Positions 22,823 through 32,085 of a stretch of DNA of 64,000 nucleotides are shown here, piece after piece. A program made the translations under genes and the position numbers. This DNA is from Paguma larvata (lineage: Eukaryota > Chordata > Mammalia > Carnivora > Viverridae). Positions within the stretch are counted from its first letter, which is position 1. Each line of letters begins with the position of its first letter. The stretch is taken from contig CM057836.1 of assembly GCA_030068075.1 (NCBI GenBank), positions 73,321,788-73,385,787 on the forward strand, in the 5' to 3' direction. The notes under the pieces were generated by a model. The model had not been told where the DNA came from. It was given only the letters and a program-made list of their open reading frames with translations, and did no database searches.

Positions 22823-23038
22823 TTTTTTTTTTTTTAACGTTTATTTATTTTTGAGAGACACAGAGACAGAGTACGAGCAGGGGAGGGGCAGAGAGAGAGG
22901 GAGACACAGAATCTGAAGCAGGCTCTAGGCTCTGAGCCACCAGCACAGAGCCCGACGCGGCGCTTGAACTCACAGACCGCGAGATCATGACTTGAGCTGA
23001 AGTCGGACGCTTAACCCACTGAGCCACTCAGATGCCCC
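22823..23038 (-). mobile_element. mosaic SINEC SINE B at the duplication junction
   Basis: From its tail through GACTTGAGCTGAAGTCGGACG it matches SINE C (23254-23467), including the rare variants GAGTACGAGC and GCTCTAGGCTC. From TTAACCCACTGAGCCACTCAG to its end and the GAAGTAATT flank it matches SINE A. A short CCACCAGCAC patch in the middle is also A-like. This is the structure expected if A and C recombined unequally. Confidence 0.9.
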
Positions 23039-23093
23039 TCGAAGTAATTTTCGATGCATTATTTCATTTGTTTTTTATTTCCCAATTATATAA

Positions 23094-23192
23094 TGGGAAT
23101 TATAATTATATAATGGGAATTATACATTATATAATGTATTATATAGCAATTATATAATATGTATATATAATTATATAATAATGTATATATAG
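23094..23192. repeat. AT-rich simple repeat
   Basis: Imperfect repeats of AATTATATAATGGG and ATATATA units, present only in the right copy of the duplicated flank. The expansion, or its loss from the left copy, happened after the duplication or between alleles before it. Confidence 0.85.
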
Positions 23193-23253
23193 TTATCAGC
23201 TATATATTTCATTCATTTTTGACAAGATCTTTATAACGCAAGAAAGGATTTTC

Positions 23254-23467
23254 TTTTTTTTTTTAACGTTTATTTATTTTTGAGAGACATAGAGACAGAG
23301 TACGAGCAGGGGAGGGGCAGAGAGAGAGGGAGACACAGAATCCGAAGCAGGCTCTAGGCTCTGAGCTGTCAGCACAGAGCCCGACGCGGGGCTTGAACTC
23401 ACAGACCACGAGATCATGACTTGAGCTGAAGTCGGACGCTTAACCGACTGAGCCACCCAGGCACCCC
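23254..23467 (-). mobile_element. SINEC_Fc-like SINE C with TSD
   Basis: Reverse full-length copy with the ordinary head CGACTGAGCCACCCAGGCACCCC. AGGATTTTCT (23245-23254) and AGGATTTCCT (23468-23477) form the duplication, so this is the original insertion. SINE B, which shares its left flank, lacks the right repeat. Confidence 0.93.
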
Positions 23468-23477
23468 AGGATTTCCT

Positions 23478-24319
23478 TACCCTCTTGACGGAGATGGGGA
23501 AATTAAGACACAAGGTGTGCGCGCCCCCCCCCACACACACATGCACGTATGCACACACACCTGTCTCTATCTCTAGAATTGCTTCGTTGACTTCTACCTT
23601 CTGCTCTTTCCTGGATCGTCCTCTTTCCTCCTTCCCTAAGCACATCAAAAGCTCCTTGCAGAGACAGTCACGGGGTTTAGAGCAGAGGCTGCTGGACCCT
23701 CCCCCAGCACTGCTGGGGGCAAAGCAAGGTGTCTGGGTCTCCGTCCTGGCCTCTGGAGCTTTCTGTGCCTGCCGGCCCCTCCCTCAGTTTAGCCCTTGGA
23801 TCCTCGCTGCACCTCTCTCCTCAGATGCCCACACGGGGAAGCCAGGGCCTAGGCTCACTTTATTCTTTTCGCTCCATCCGTGCCATCCGGAGTTACAGAA
23901 CCATCTCTCAAGTGCCTCCCTCCTCGAGCTCAGGACTCTTGCACGGTGACTTTGCTGCCTCACCGCCCGCTCCTGGTCTTCCGGCCTACAGCACCAGCTG
24001 CCCCTGGGCCTTTAGGTTCTGGGAGCCTAGAGCTGGTCTTTCTGGAACTGGGCGGAGAACAAGGGGTAGGTGGACACGTCACTCAGATGGGAGCGGGAAG
24101 ACCCAAAGCGAGAAAAGACTGAGAAAGACTGGAAAGGACCCAGAGCCTTCGTTCCGAACAGACCAACAATAGTGGGGGAGGGGAACCATTCCAGACCTTC
24201 TAGCTTCTAATGGCCAGGTGAGTGTAGAGGCAACTCATGCACGGCCTTCAGGGGAAGCTGTCGAAACTGTTGCCCGCTCATAGCCAAGGATAACAGTAAT
24301 AGGGATGGTAAGAATTGCA
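23478..24319. other. unassigned sequence, possibly old L2 in part
   Basis: Contains a (C)n/(CA)n stretch at 23524-23560. The proline- and serine-rich text at 23700-23960 resembles a strongly diverged L2 in places, but not enough to call. No gene supported. Confidence 0.4.
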
Positions 24320-24785
24320 GAGTCTCAGGCCTCCCTTAAGTGCTTTCTTTACTTGTAATAACTCAGTTAAGCTTCCAGCAATCCTAAGCAGGAGGTAATA
24401 TTATTATGCATGTTTATCAGCTGAGAAACTCGAAGCATAGAGAGGCAAGCAAATTTTCTAAGATCTCACAACCAGTAAATGGTAGAGTGAGGATTTAAAA
24501 TCAGGGATTTGGAGGCGCCTGGGTGGCTCGGTTGACTGAGCATCTGACTTTGGCTCAGGTCATGAAATCGTAGTCTGTGAGTTTGAGCCCCGCGTCGGGC
24601 TCTGTGCTGACAGCTCAGAGCCTGGAGCCTGCTTTGGTTTCTGTGTCTTCCTCTCTCTGCTCCTCCCACACTCACACTCGCTCGCTCGCTCGCTCACTCT
24701 CTCAAAAATAAATAAACATTTAAAAAAGTAAATTTAAAATCAGCCATTCGGGTCCTAGAGTCCATGTTCTTAACCACTACACTTG
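24320..24785 (-). mobile_element. MIR SINE split by a younger SINE
   Basis: Left part 24320-24510: AAGTGCTTTCTTTACTTGTA, ACTCAGTTAAGCTTCCAGCA, AATCCTAAGCAGGAGGTAAT, AGAGAGGCAAGCAAATTTTC. Right part 24742-24785: GGGTCCTAGAGTCCATGTTC and TTAACCACTAC. Together they give the reverse MIR end to end. Confidence 0.85.
24511..24727 (+). mobile_element. SINEC_Fc-like SINE with TSD in MIR
   Basis: Forward copy. ATTTAAAATCAGGGATTT (24493-24510) and ATTTAAAATCAGCCATT (24732-24748) form the duplication. The body includes a (CTCG)n run at about 24675-24693. Confidence 0.94.
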
Positions 24786-25826
24786 AGAATCAATGATGGC
24801 AAGAAAAAATTTAAATCTTGGTTTAATGGGTTTATAACTTGGAATGCCTTCCACTGCAAATATCAGAAACTCCTTCCCAAATTACCGACACACACATCAT
24901 GGAAGAACCTTGAGGACATTACACTGAGTGAAATAAACCAGTTACCAAAGGACAAATACTGTCAGAATGGCTATTATAAGAAAGGCCAGAAATAAGAAGT
25001 GTTGGAGAGAAAAGGGAACCCTTTTCTGCTGGTGGGAATGCAAACTGGTGCAGCCACTGTGGAAAACAGTGTGGGGGTTCCTCAAAAAGTTAAAAATAGA
25101 AACACCCTATGATCCAGCAACTCCACTTCTGGGTATTTATCTGAGGAAAATGAAAACATGAACCCGAAAAGACAGCTGCACCCCTATATTCATTGCAGCA
25201 TTATTGACACCAGCCAAGATACGGAAATAATCTAAGCGTCCATCAGTGGGTCAATGGATAAAGAAAATGCGGCACGTGTAAACACAATGGAATATTACTC
25301 AGCCATAAAAAGAAGGAAATCTTGCCATTTGTGACAACATAGATGGCCTTTGAGGGCATTATGTGAAGTGAAATAAGTCAGACAGAGAAAGACAAATACC
25401 ATACAATCTCACTTGCGTGTGAAATCTAAAGCAAACAAACAAATAAAAAAACACAAGCGCAAAAATACAGAGAACAAATTCGTGATTGCCTGAGGCAGGG
25501 GATGGGGGGAGGTGGGCAAAATGGGTGAAAGGGAGTCAAAAAGTGAAACGCTTTCAGTTATAAGATAAATAAGTCATGGAAATACAATGTACAGCATGGC
25601 GATTATAGTTTATAATACAGTATTGCGTACTTGAAAGTCGCTGAAAGAGTAGATCTTAAACATTCTCACCATAAGAAAAAAAGAATTGTCACTGTGCATG
25701 GTGATGGATGTTAACTAGGCTTAGTGTAGCGATCATTCACAACGTATACAAATGTCCAACCCCTATGTTGTACGCCTGAGACTAGTATGATATTATATGT
25801 CAATTATACCTCAATTAAAAAAAAAG
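24786..25826 (+). mobile_element. L1 LINE 3' end, sense; two L1 pieces joined
   Basis: From 24964 it follows a mammalian L1 3' region in order: CAGAATGGCTATTAT, GTGGGAATGCAAACTGGTGC, CAATGGAATATTACTCAGCC, GACAGAGAAAGACAAATACC, then TATGTTGTACGCCTGAGACT and a poly-A tail at 25817-25825. A frame at 24967-25161 contains [13 protein letters not shown] and YDPATPLLGIY, text shared with the ORF2 C-terminus. The segment 24896-24962 (GAACCTTGAGGACATTACAC, AAAGGACAAATACTG) belongs downstream in such elements and recurs at 25340-25400, so it comes from another L1. Confidence 0.85.
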
Positions 25827-25832
25827 ACGACA

Positions 25833-25998
25833 GGGGCGCCTGGGTGGCTCAGCCAGTTAAGCTTCCGACTTCGGCTCAGGTCATGATCTCACAGCTTGTG
25901 AGTTCGAGCCCCGCATCAGGCTCTGTGCTGATGGCTCAGATTCCGTGTCTCCTTCTTTCTCTGCCCCTCCCCCACTCACTCTCTGTCTCTACTTGTCT
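25833..25998 (+). mobile_element. SINEC_Fc-like SINE, 3'-truncated
   Basis: Forward copy inserted just after an L1 poly-A. The head and B-box GTTCGAGCCCC are intact, but the sequence stops in the CT-rich body (CTCTGTCTCT) with no A tail. It joins sequence that leads into another L1 end, suggesting a later deletion. Confidence 0.9.
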
Positions 25999-26011
25999 GA
26001 GGTCCTGGAGC

Positions 26012-26048
26012 AATCATATTCATAGAATATGAATCATATTCATAGAAT
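26012..26048. repeat. 17-bp direct repeat
   Basis: AATCATATTCATAGAAT occurs at 26012-26028 and 26032-26048, with ATG between. The junction ATTCATAGAATATGAAT is also nearly palindromic. It sits where the truncated SINE meets L1 3' sequence. Confidence 0.85.
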
Positions 26049-26265
26049 GGTGGTTTCAAGGAGTCAGAAGAAGGGAGAGCTGGGGAGTTAATATTTAATG
26101 GGCACTGAGTTTCAGTCTGGAAGGGGGAAAGCTCTGGAAATGGCCGGTAGTGATAGCTGTACGAGAATGTGAATGTGTTTAATGCCACAGAACTCTAGAC
26201 TTACAGATGGCTAAAATGCTAAATTTGCTGTTACATATATTGTGCTACGGTTGTTTATAAAAGGC
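26040..26265 (+). mobile_element. L1M LINE 3' UTR end
   Basis: ATAGAATGGTGGTTTCAAGG, GGGCACTGAGTTTCAGTCTG, GAATGTGTTTAATGCCACAG and a degenerate tail match the last about 200 bp of old L1M elements in sense orientation. Confidence 0.8.
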
Positions 26266-26722
26266 AGAAAGTGACCTACGACCAGGAAATTGTAAACGAT
26301 CACACAGCACGCAAAGTCCAGGGGTCCAGCTCTACAGCAGGTAATCAGCGGCTCGGTGACACGGTGGAGGACCCAGGGCCATTTCATCTTTCTGCCCTGT
26401 CATTTCCGGGTACGTACCTGGCTCTTCTCGTGGTCACAAGACGGTCACAGTTGGACACCTCGCATCCAGACATGACAAATTATGGAAAGACCATTTCTCC
26501 CTAGGGAGACAGCGGTTTCCTTAGGAGAGAGGAAACCCTTCCCAGAAGGCTCCCAGCGCATCTAGCCCCGTTTCACTGGCCAGAGCTACAGCGCACGCTA
26601 CCCCGTGCCGAAGGGGACTGTAGTGGCCGTCTCAGACCCACCGGGATCTGCCCTTTGGCGCTAGAAGCAGAGCCAGCTTCTCTTGAAGCAGAAGGCCACA
26701 CGGAGTAGGGTGGAGCCTGAAC
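26266..26722. other. unassigned unique sequence
   Basis: No repeat or gene recognised. Confidence 0.45.
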
Positions 26723-26738
26723 AAAATAGGCTCTGTTA

Positions 26739-26940
26739 GCGTTTATTTATTTTTGAGAGACATAGAGACAGAGCGTAAGCAGGGGAAGGGCAGAGAGAGA
26801 GGGAGACACAGAATTCAAAGCAGGCTCCAGGCTCTGAGCTGTCGGCACAGAGCCCGATGTGGGGCTCGAACTCACAGACCGTGAGATCATGACCTGAGTC
26901 GAAGTCGGCCGCCCAACCAACTGAGCCACCCAGGCGCCCC
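26739..26940 (-). mobile_element. SINEC_Fc-like SINE with TSD, poly-A missing
   Basis: Reverse copy. AAAATAGGCTCTGTTA (26723-26738) and AAAACAGGCTCTGTTA (26941-26956) are the duplication (one mismatch). The element starts directly at GCGTTTATTTATTTTTGAG with no T run, unlike every other full-length copy here. Confidence 0.94.
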
Positions 26941-27142
26941 AAAACAGGCTCTGTTAGGACAGCAAGGGTGGTAGAAATGAGGCCGAAAGTCACCCAACTT
27001 CGTCTGCTGCAACTCCGTAAAATAGCGCTTAAAAGGCCATTTGTTCGTTGTGCTCACCATGATCCTGTCACCCTCCCTAAGACGTGCGTCATGAATACTT
27101 GTTAAATTAAGCTGTCTTAAGTTTTTAAAAAAATGTATACAG

Positions 27143-27337
27143 AGGCACCTGGGTGGCTTAGTCGGTTAAGCAACTGACTTCGGCTCAGGTCGCGATCTCG
27201 CGGTTTGCAAGTTCGAGCCCCACCTTGGGCTCTGTGCTGGCGCTACGGAGCCTGCTTCGGACCCTCTGTCCCCCTCTCTCCCTGTCCCTCCCCTGTGCTC
27301 TCTCTCTCTCTCTCAAAAATAAATAAACATTTAAAAA
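27143..27337 (+). mobile_element. SINEC_Fc-like SINE with TSD
   Basis: Forward copy, slightly shortened (GGCTCTGTGCTGGCGCTACGG replaces the usual middle). Flanks of TTTTAAAAAAATGTATA and TTTAAAAAATGTGTATA type indicate the duplication. It is the last SINE before an 8.7-kb SINE-free stretch. Confidence 0.92.
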
Positions 27338-27534
27338 ATGTGTATATATCGCAACAATATCTCTTCCATGGCTCTTCCCATAACAGCTTAAAAATATAAG
27401 AGTGGCTGGGGTTACCGTGGCAATTTCGATAATACACCTATCGACTGCTTTTCACTGGAAAAGTTTAGGGAAAGGGAAGGAGGGAGGAGAGCTACAGGAG
27501 AGGTGAACCTAGATTAAGGCACGTGGAACCTGGA

Positions 27535-27715
27535 TTAAGGCTACGGAGCCAGAAACGGGGTTCCGAACCTGGCGAGGACAAAGTATGAACTGCATGACTT
27601 TGGTCAAGTGACTTGATCTTTCAAACCTCAGTGTGTTTATTGTACAAGAGAGGAAAGCAGCGTCCGGGCCGTAAGACACGCAAGGGGTTGTTGTGAGGAA
27701 CTGAGGTAATCCGAG
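27535..27715 (+). mobile_element. MIR SINE
   Basis: Sense MIR: TACGGAGCCAGAAACGGGGT, CATGACTTTGGTCAAGTGAC, TTTCAAACCTCAGTGTG, GGGTTGTTGTGAGGAACTGA, in order. Confidence 0.8.
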
Positions 27716-27773
27716 ACTCTTCCCCTTCCCTGGCCGCCACATCCCTTCAGGATACTCAGCCCTTCCTCTCCTT

Positions 27774-27800
27774 GCCCCCCCCCGCCCCCCGCACCACCAC
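27774..27800. repeat. C-rich simple repeat
   Basis: A C run broken by single G, then CACC units. Low-complexity. Confidence 0.75.
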
Positions 27801-27839
27801 CCCGGCCTGGGCCTCGCTCTAATAGTTCCCTAGCTCGCT

Positions 27840-28095
27840 TCAGGTCTTTGATCTTCAGCCCCCCTCCCTCCCCGCTTCATTCGCCCTGCAACTCTAAGAG
27901 AGACCTTTCAGACACACGTCTGCTTTGTCGTGCACAGGATAAAACCCAACTGCGTGGCCCGGGCCCCGGGCCTGGGCCTGTCAGGCTTCCTGGTCACGCC
28001 CCTCTTACCAGCTCCCAGCTGTCCCTGCGCCCCCTGGACGTGCCTGTGCCCTTGTTTGTGTCTCCCTTCACCTGAAGTGCCGTCCTCTGGCCCGA
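27840..28095 (+). mobile_element. L2 LINE fragment
   Basis: GGATAAAACCCAACTGCGTG and the following CCTGG..CTCCCAG..TGCC text match the sense L2 3' region, where the consensus speaks of 'aaatccaaactcct'. GC-rich and diverged. Confidence 0.55.
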
Positions 28096-28099
28096 CAGG

Positions 28100-28275
28100 C
28101 AAATACGTCCTCCTTTTGGAGTCAGTTGGGTCTGAATTCTAATCTCAGCTAGCTAGCTAGTCAGCTGTGAGACCCGGGGCAAGTACCCGGACCCGTCCCA
28201 GTCCCAAGTCCGCGATGGGTCTGATGCTGCTTACAGGGTTGTAAGAGTCAGACAAGAGGCAGGGAGAGTGCCCGG
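28100..28275 (+). mobile_element. MIR SINE
   Basis: GGAGTCAGTTGGGTCTGAATTC, CTAGTCAGCTGTGAGACCCG, GGGCAAGT and TACAGGGTTGTAAGAGTCAG follow sense MIR. A (CTAG)n run at 28149-28160 replaces the tagcta segment of the core. Confidence 0.75.
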
Positions 28276-28344
28276 GATGGGGCCCTGCTCCGGCGAGTCC
28301 GTCCGAAGGACCGCTGTTACCATCGTCAGCTTGTATGTCCCCGC

Positions 28345-28595
28345 TCAAGTATGGCTTCCTCTGGGAAGGTTTTCCAGGTTTTCCAGGCCTCTGGGCTACA
28401 AGAGTCCCTTCTTCATTTCTGCCCCTTCTCTAGGCCTGCCCTAGCATCCACAGCACGTGTTGAAATGAGTTGCGTTCAAGGCCTTCCTGCCCCCTGACCT
28501 CACAGGACTACGAGCTCCTGGAGGGCAGGAACTTGTCTCTTTATTATGGAATCCTCAGCATCGGGTCCAGGGTGCTGCGTAGGGCTGTTGCTTTA
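28345..28595 (+). mobile_element. L2 LINE 3' fragment
   Basis: GCTTCCTCTGGGAAGGTTTTC, then TACGAGCTCCTGGAGGGCAG and GAACTTGTCTCTTTATTATG match the L2 3' part in sense orientation. Confidence 0.7.
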
Positions 28596-29274
28596 CCTAA
28601 ATGCTTTACCGACCCTGTCACGACCCAACAACAGCTCTTGGGTCCCGCCCCCCAGGCCTGGGGGTCTCCAGGGAGACACCAGAATTGGGGCTAGATTTGG
28701 AGGTAAAAGCCCATTAAGTATAAGAACGCTGACTTCCATCCATCCGTGTCTACCGGGTAACTGGTTGTGTCCCCTGACGTGCCTGGGTGACCTCCTTGTC
28801 CTCCCTGCCCACTAACGTCTGAGCCTGGAGGTGACCTTCTTCAAATACCCACATAAACACCCACATCGCTCTTCTCACCCTCTGCCTCCCCAGTGAACGG
28901 AACCATCCCGTTCCAGTCCAGGGCCCTTGTGCGCCCGAGATCTCGCCCGAGTCCATTTATCAGTCTCGTTTTCAGACGAGGCGAGTACTTCCACACATGA
29001 GCGGACCTACAGAGAGGTCTCCGGGAAGGAGGGGCGCGAAGGACCCGGCCGCCGTGAGTCGGGGTCAGATCGTTGGATGGGTTCCTGAAAACAGTCTTCG
29101 TGGCCACAACTTTTTTTTTTTTTTTTTTTCCCCTGAGCCTGTGGACAAGGCTAGGCTGGAAGTCTGGCTTACCTCCGCTCCTCCCCCCAAGCCCACTCCA
29201 TTTTTATATTGCTCCGAGGTTAATAGCCATGTCGCGTGGGGTCATAGAAGACATCTGTGTCTCAGATAATATGC
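28596..29274. other. unassigned unique sequence, start of repeat-free block
   Basis: GC-moderate with no dated repeat. A T run occupies 29110-29129. No coding evidence. Confidence 0.5.
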
Positions 29275-29520
29275 TTACGGTGATTACCACACATAATTGA
29301 CTGACCTCCCCTCATTCTTTCCCGGCTGCAGGCCGCGGCTGATAGGATGAAGCCAGCCACAAGAGTTTATTTTCCATCACACGCCATTGTGCTGCTGAGC
29401 AAATATTTTAGCAAACTTTGAATGAACCACCTTTTCAAGCCCTGGGTTTTCAGAGTTAAAATGGGAAGCCATGACCAACCTAATCATAGTAGATTTGAAA
29501 TCAGCTGCGGGCCACCCTAC
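29275..29520. promoter_or_regulatory. repeat-free segment, possible conserved element
   Basis: Contains ACACATAATTGACTGACC, AGCCACAAGAGTTTATTTTCC and GAGCAAATATTTTAGC. It has few CpG and no repeat. The look is that of a conserved noncoding element; this is an inference. Confidence 0.3.
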
Positions 29521-30619
29521 TCACGCACTCTTGTGAGTCTCCTGGAAAACCAGGTTTGGGGCACGCGCATCGCGGGACCCTCTTCCCTTCAACCTTATTC
29601 TTCTTCACGTTGCCTTTGCGGGGAGTGGGGAATCTTGATACTCCCTCATTGCAGGGTCCGGGTCTTTAGAGGGGGAGGAAAATTCGCCTTTGGGGGCCCA
29701 GCCAACCAGGTCCCGAAGGGTAACTGGGGCGCGCAGCCTTCGGAAGTCACCTCCTCTCGTCATGTCACTGGCCACCCGAGGCCCAGCCACCAGCTCCTGC
29801 CCCCACCCCCTGTCACGGGGCCACCCGGATGTTCTTCCCAAAGAACACTGTAAGCTCTCAGCAAATGGATTCCTCCTTCTGCAAAGACAACTAAGACTCG
29901 GGATCCCGGAGAGAGTGGAAAAAGTAGGAGACTGCCATGAAAAAATCCCCCAAAGCAAATTTCAAAATGTTACATTAAGATTTTAAAACTTCTTAATAAT
30001 GTTTTACCTTAGCTCGATTCCATCTATCTAGCAATTAATCCATCAGCCTTCACATAATACACACCTACAGGAAACGCGATTCTGCGTCTCCGGGCTGGAT
30101 TCCACTGTGAATTACTAATGTGCTAACACTCGGGATTTCCAGGCTCCCTTGACTTTCAGCATCCCCTCTCCCCACCGCAGCCCTCCCACCCAAGTTCCTA
30201 TGTGTCACAGAGGACGAGGTCGGAGCCCAGTGACTCTCCTGGGGTTTGGTCCCAGTCCCAGACAACCAACCAGGGGGCAACCCTCAAGGGCACCACCTCG
30301 CCCAGATGGAAAAAGCTCCATGTTCGCCCTCTGAAGCCCCCACCAACTCCCCCAGACCTCTACAGTGCTACCGTTTAGGAGGATTTACCTGGAAAGCAAG
30401 TGTCAACAAGAAAGTTCTCGGCCACAGTTTATCACACCAGTGCGGCTCCAAAGTCATTTTAATGGGTGCAATAACCTCAATCGGGTGCTGGTTGCCGCTT
30501 ACAGAACTGCTACCTGGAATCGGCAACTCCCCATTTCACATAAGTCGTCCATATCTTCTGTCGGCAGGGAAGGGACCCAAGAGCAAGGCCGGGGAGGGGG
30601 GAGTGATCGAAAGCGCTTA
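29521..30619. other. repeat-free sequence, no gene seen
   Basis: GC-moderate DNA with an AT-rich part at 29950-30070 (ACTTCTTAATAATGTTTTAC, CTAGCAATTAATCCATC). Frames at 29422-29853 and 30246-30620 have no domain and read proline- and serine-rich. Confidence 0.45.
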
Positions 30620-31345
30620 ACAGAAAAATTATACATATTCTAAACATATGGGTGATCTTTAGAAAAATCTCAGCATCGCTTCATAATTATATACTACAAG
30701 TTTTAATTAACTAAAGCTCCGCGAATCATAATGCCTTATTAAAATGCAATTAATCCTTTGATTAAAAAACAAAAAGCACAAGTATTTACAACAAAAACAC
30801 AAGTAGAATAATTACAAATATCATGTACCCATTTCTTTTATTTGGGTGTCACTTATGATGTTGCCTGCTCCCTTCATTAATTCAAACACACACATTATCT
30901 TGCATCCACAGCAGCGTGAGTGACAGTGGCCACCAAACACACAGCACTATATCCTATTGATTTCGGCAAATCCTGAACAATGCCATTTGCATGCTTGTTT
31001 CTGTAATAATAAAGATATGCCATTCAGAATTAAAGCCCGGCCAGGCTAGTGGCAACTAATTGTGTTGTATGTAATGAGTGCAATTTCAATTTGATATCAC
31101 CCTCAGCTTTTCTTGCCGCCCTCGCTAAGTACTTTCAAGTCTTTGTGGGGAAATAATTGATTTTTTTGTGCCGTGGGCACAAGAAAATTATTATGATCTT
31201 TTGAATAATGCCAAAGAAAAGACCATGAATGATTTAAATTGGTGTATGAAGAAGGCTTCGCCGTGGACTGCGGCTTGACTGACATCCCGCTAATGCAGTA
31301 TCTAGATTAGCAGTTTTTAAGGAGGCAGCTAATATGAAACTAGTA
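30620..31345. promoter_or_regulatory. AT-rich TAAT-dense segment, candidate developmental enhancer
   Basis: About 720 bp with no repeat, simple-sequence tract or long frame. Homeodomain-type cores are dense: TTAATTAA at 30703-30710, GCAATTAATCC at about 30746, GATTA at 30759, ACTAATTG at about 31055, plus CATAATGCC and ATTATTATG. CTTTGATT (30754 on) also fits a TCF/LEF site. Such base texture within a SINE-free interval is typical of deeply conserved enhancers near developmental regulators. Conservation itself is not visible here. Confidence 0.4.
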
Positions 31346-31440
31346 AAACAGAAAAGGTTGCTCCCGGGATTGGGCGGTGGTGGTGGCGGCGGCGGGGGGA
31401 GGGTATCGGGAGCGAGGGTTGTCGCTGTTCCATTTTATTT
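31346..31440 (+). repeat. G-rich GGT/GGC tract
   Basis: The stretch at 31372-31402 consists of GGTGGT and GGCGGC units then seven G, AGGG. It can form a G-quadruplex. It separates two AT-rich candidate elements. Confidence 0.7.
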
Positions 31441-32085
31441 GTTATCCAGGGAGGACCAACGATTTGGGGATTTGAGGCACGACCCGATTACATAATTGCC
31501 TGGCCCTCACCGCCGCCGAGGGTATGTTTCCACTGATAAATTACACTTTTGAAATGGGCAGATAGGCGAGGGCTGAGCTGGGTTGTTAGCGTGACCACAG
31601 TTCAGTTGGGGAGACCCACCTGCGGTGGGCAGATCCCGGTGTCTGGAACATGAAAGTTAGTTAGTATCTTTTTCTGACATGCAACTCCAGGAAGAAACTG
31701 GGAGCAGGGCAGTGAGGGAGCTACTTTATTTATTCCCTAATCTTCCCATTAGGAGCTGCGGCTCTATCCCACTGTGAGCATGGTTTGGGTCTCGCAGAAG
31801 AGCTAAGTCCCCTTTTAACCCAGGGTGATAACAGGGAAGGAAATCCAAACCGAAGTCAGGTTTCCTTTGTGCCCATGAAACCTCGGATCTGCAAACCCAA
31901 CAGGGACGACCGCCCCATCGCCCTCCCCTTCCTCCCCCAGCCCCCCGCTGAAGCTCCCGTCCCCACCGAGGCAGCCTGAACTCCAGCGGGCGAGGGGAAT
32001 AAGCACCTTAGGAAGATGGATCACCAATTCAAAACACAATTCCACCTTAAAACGCATCCACCTTCCAAATCTCATTCTTCAGAGG
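31441..32085. other. repeat-free sequence
   Basis: Contains an AT-leaning stretch (CCGATTACATAATTGCCTGG, CACTGATAAATTACACTTTTG at 31483-31555) that resembles the neighbouring candidate elements, then pyrimidine-rich text at 31900-31960. No gene. Confidence 0.4.

Larger units (their letters stand above)
22700..23254. repeat. local tandem duplication, 339-bp offset
   Basis: The SINE-flanking segment beginning GAAGTAATTTTCGATGCATT occurs at 22702 and again at 23041. Positions 22702-22755 match 23041-23094, and 22762-22823 match 23193-23254, with no difference that I can see. The second copy carries about 92 extra AT-rich bases between these two parts. SINE B lies between the copies. Confidence 0.92.

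Noticed and set aside
22544..23467. Three regularly placed similar repeats as a CRISPR-like array
   Set aside because: The repeats are about 160-215-bp SINEs in a mammalian genome, explained by recombination.
24967..25161. Short conserved-looking protein with [13 protein letters not shown]
   Set aside because: This is L1 ORF2-type C-terminal text within a truncated L1, not a host gene.
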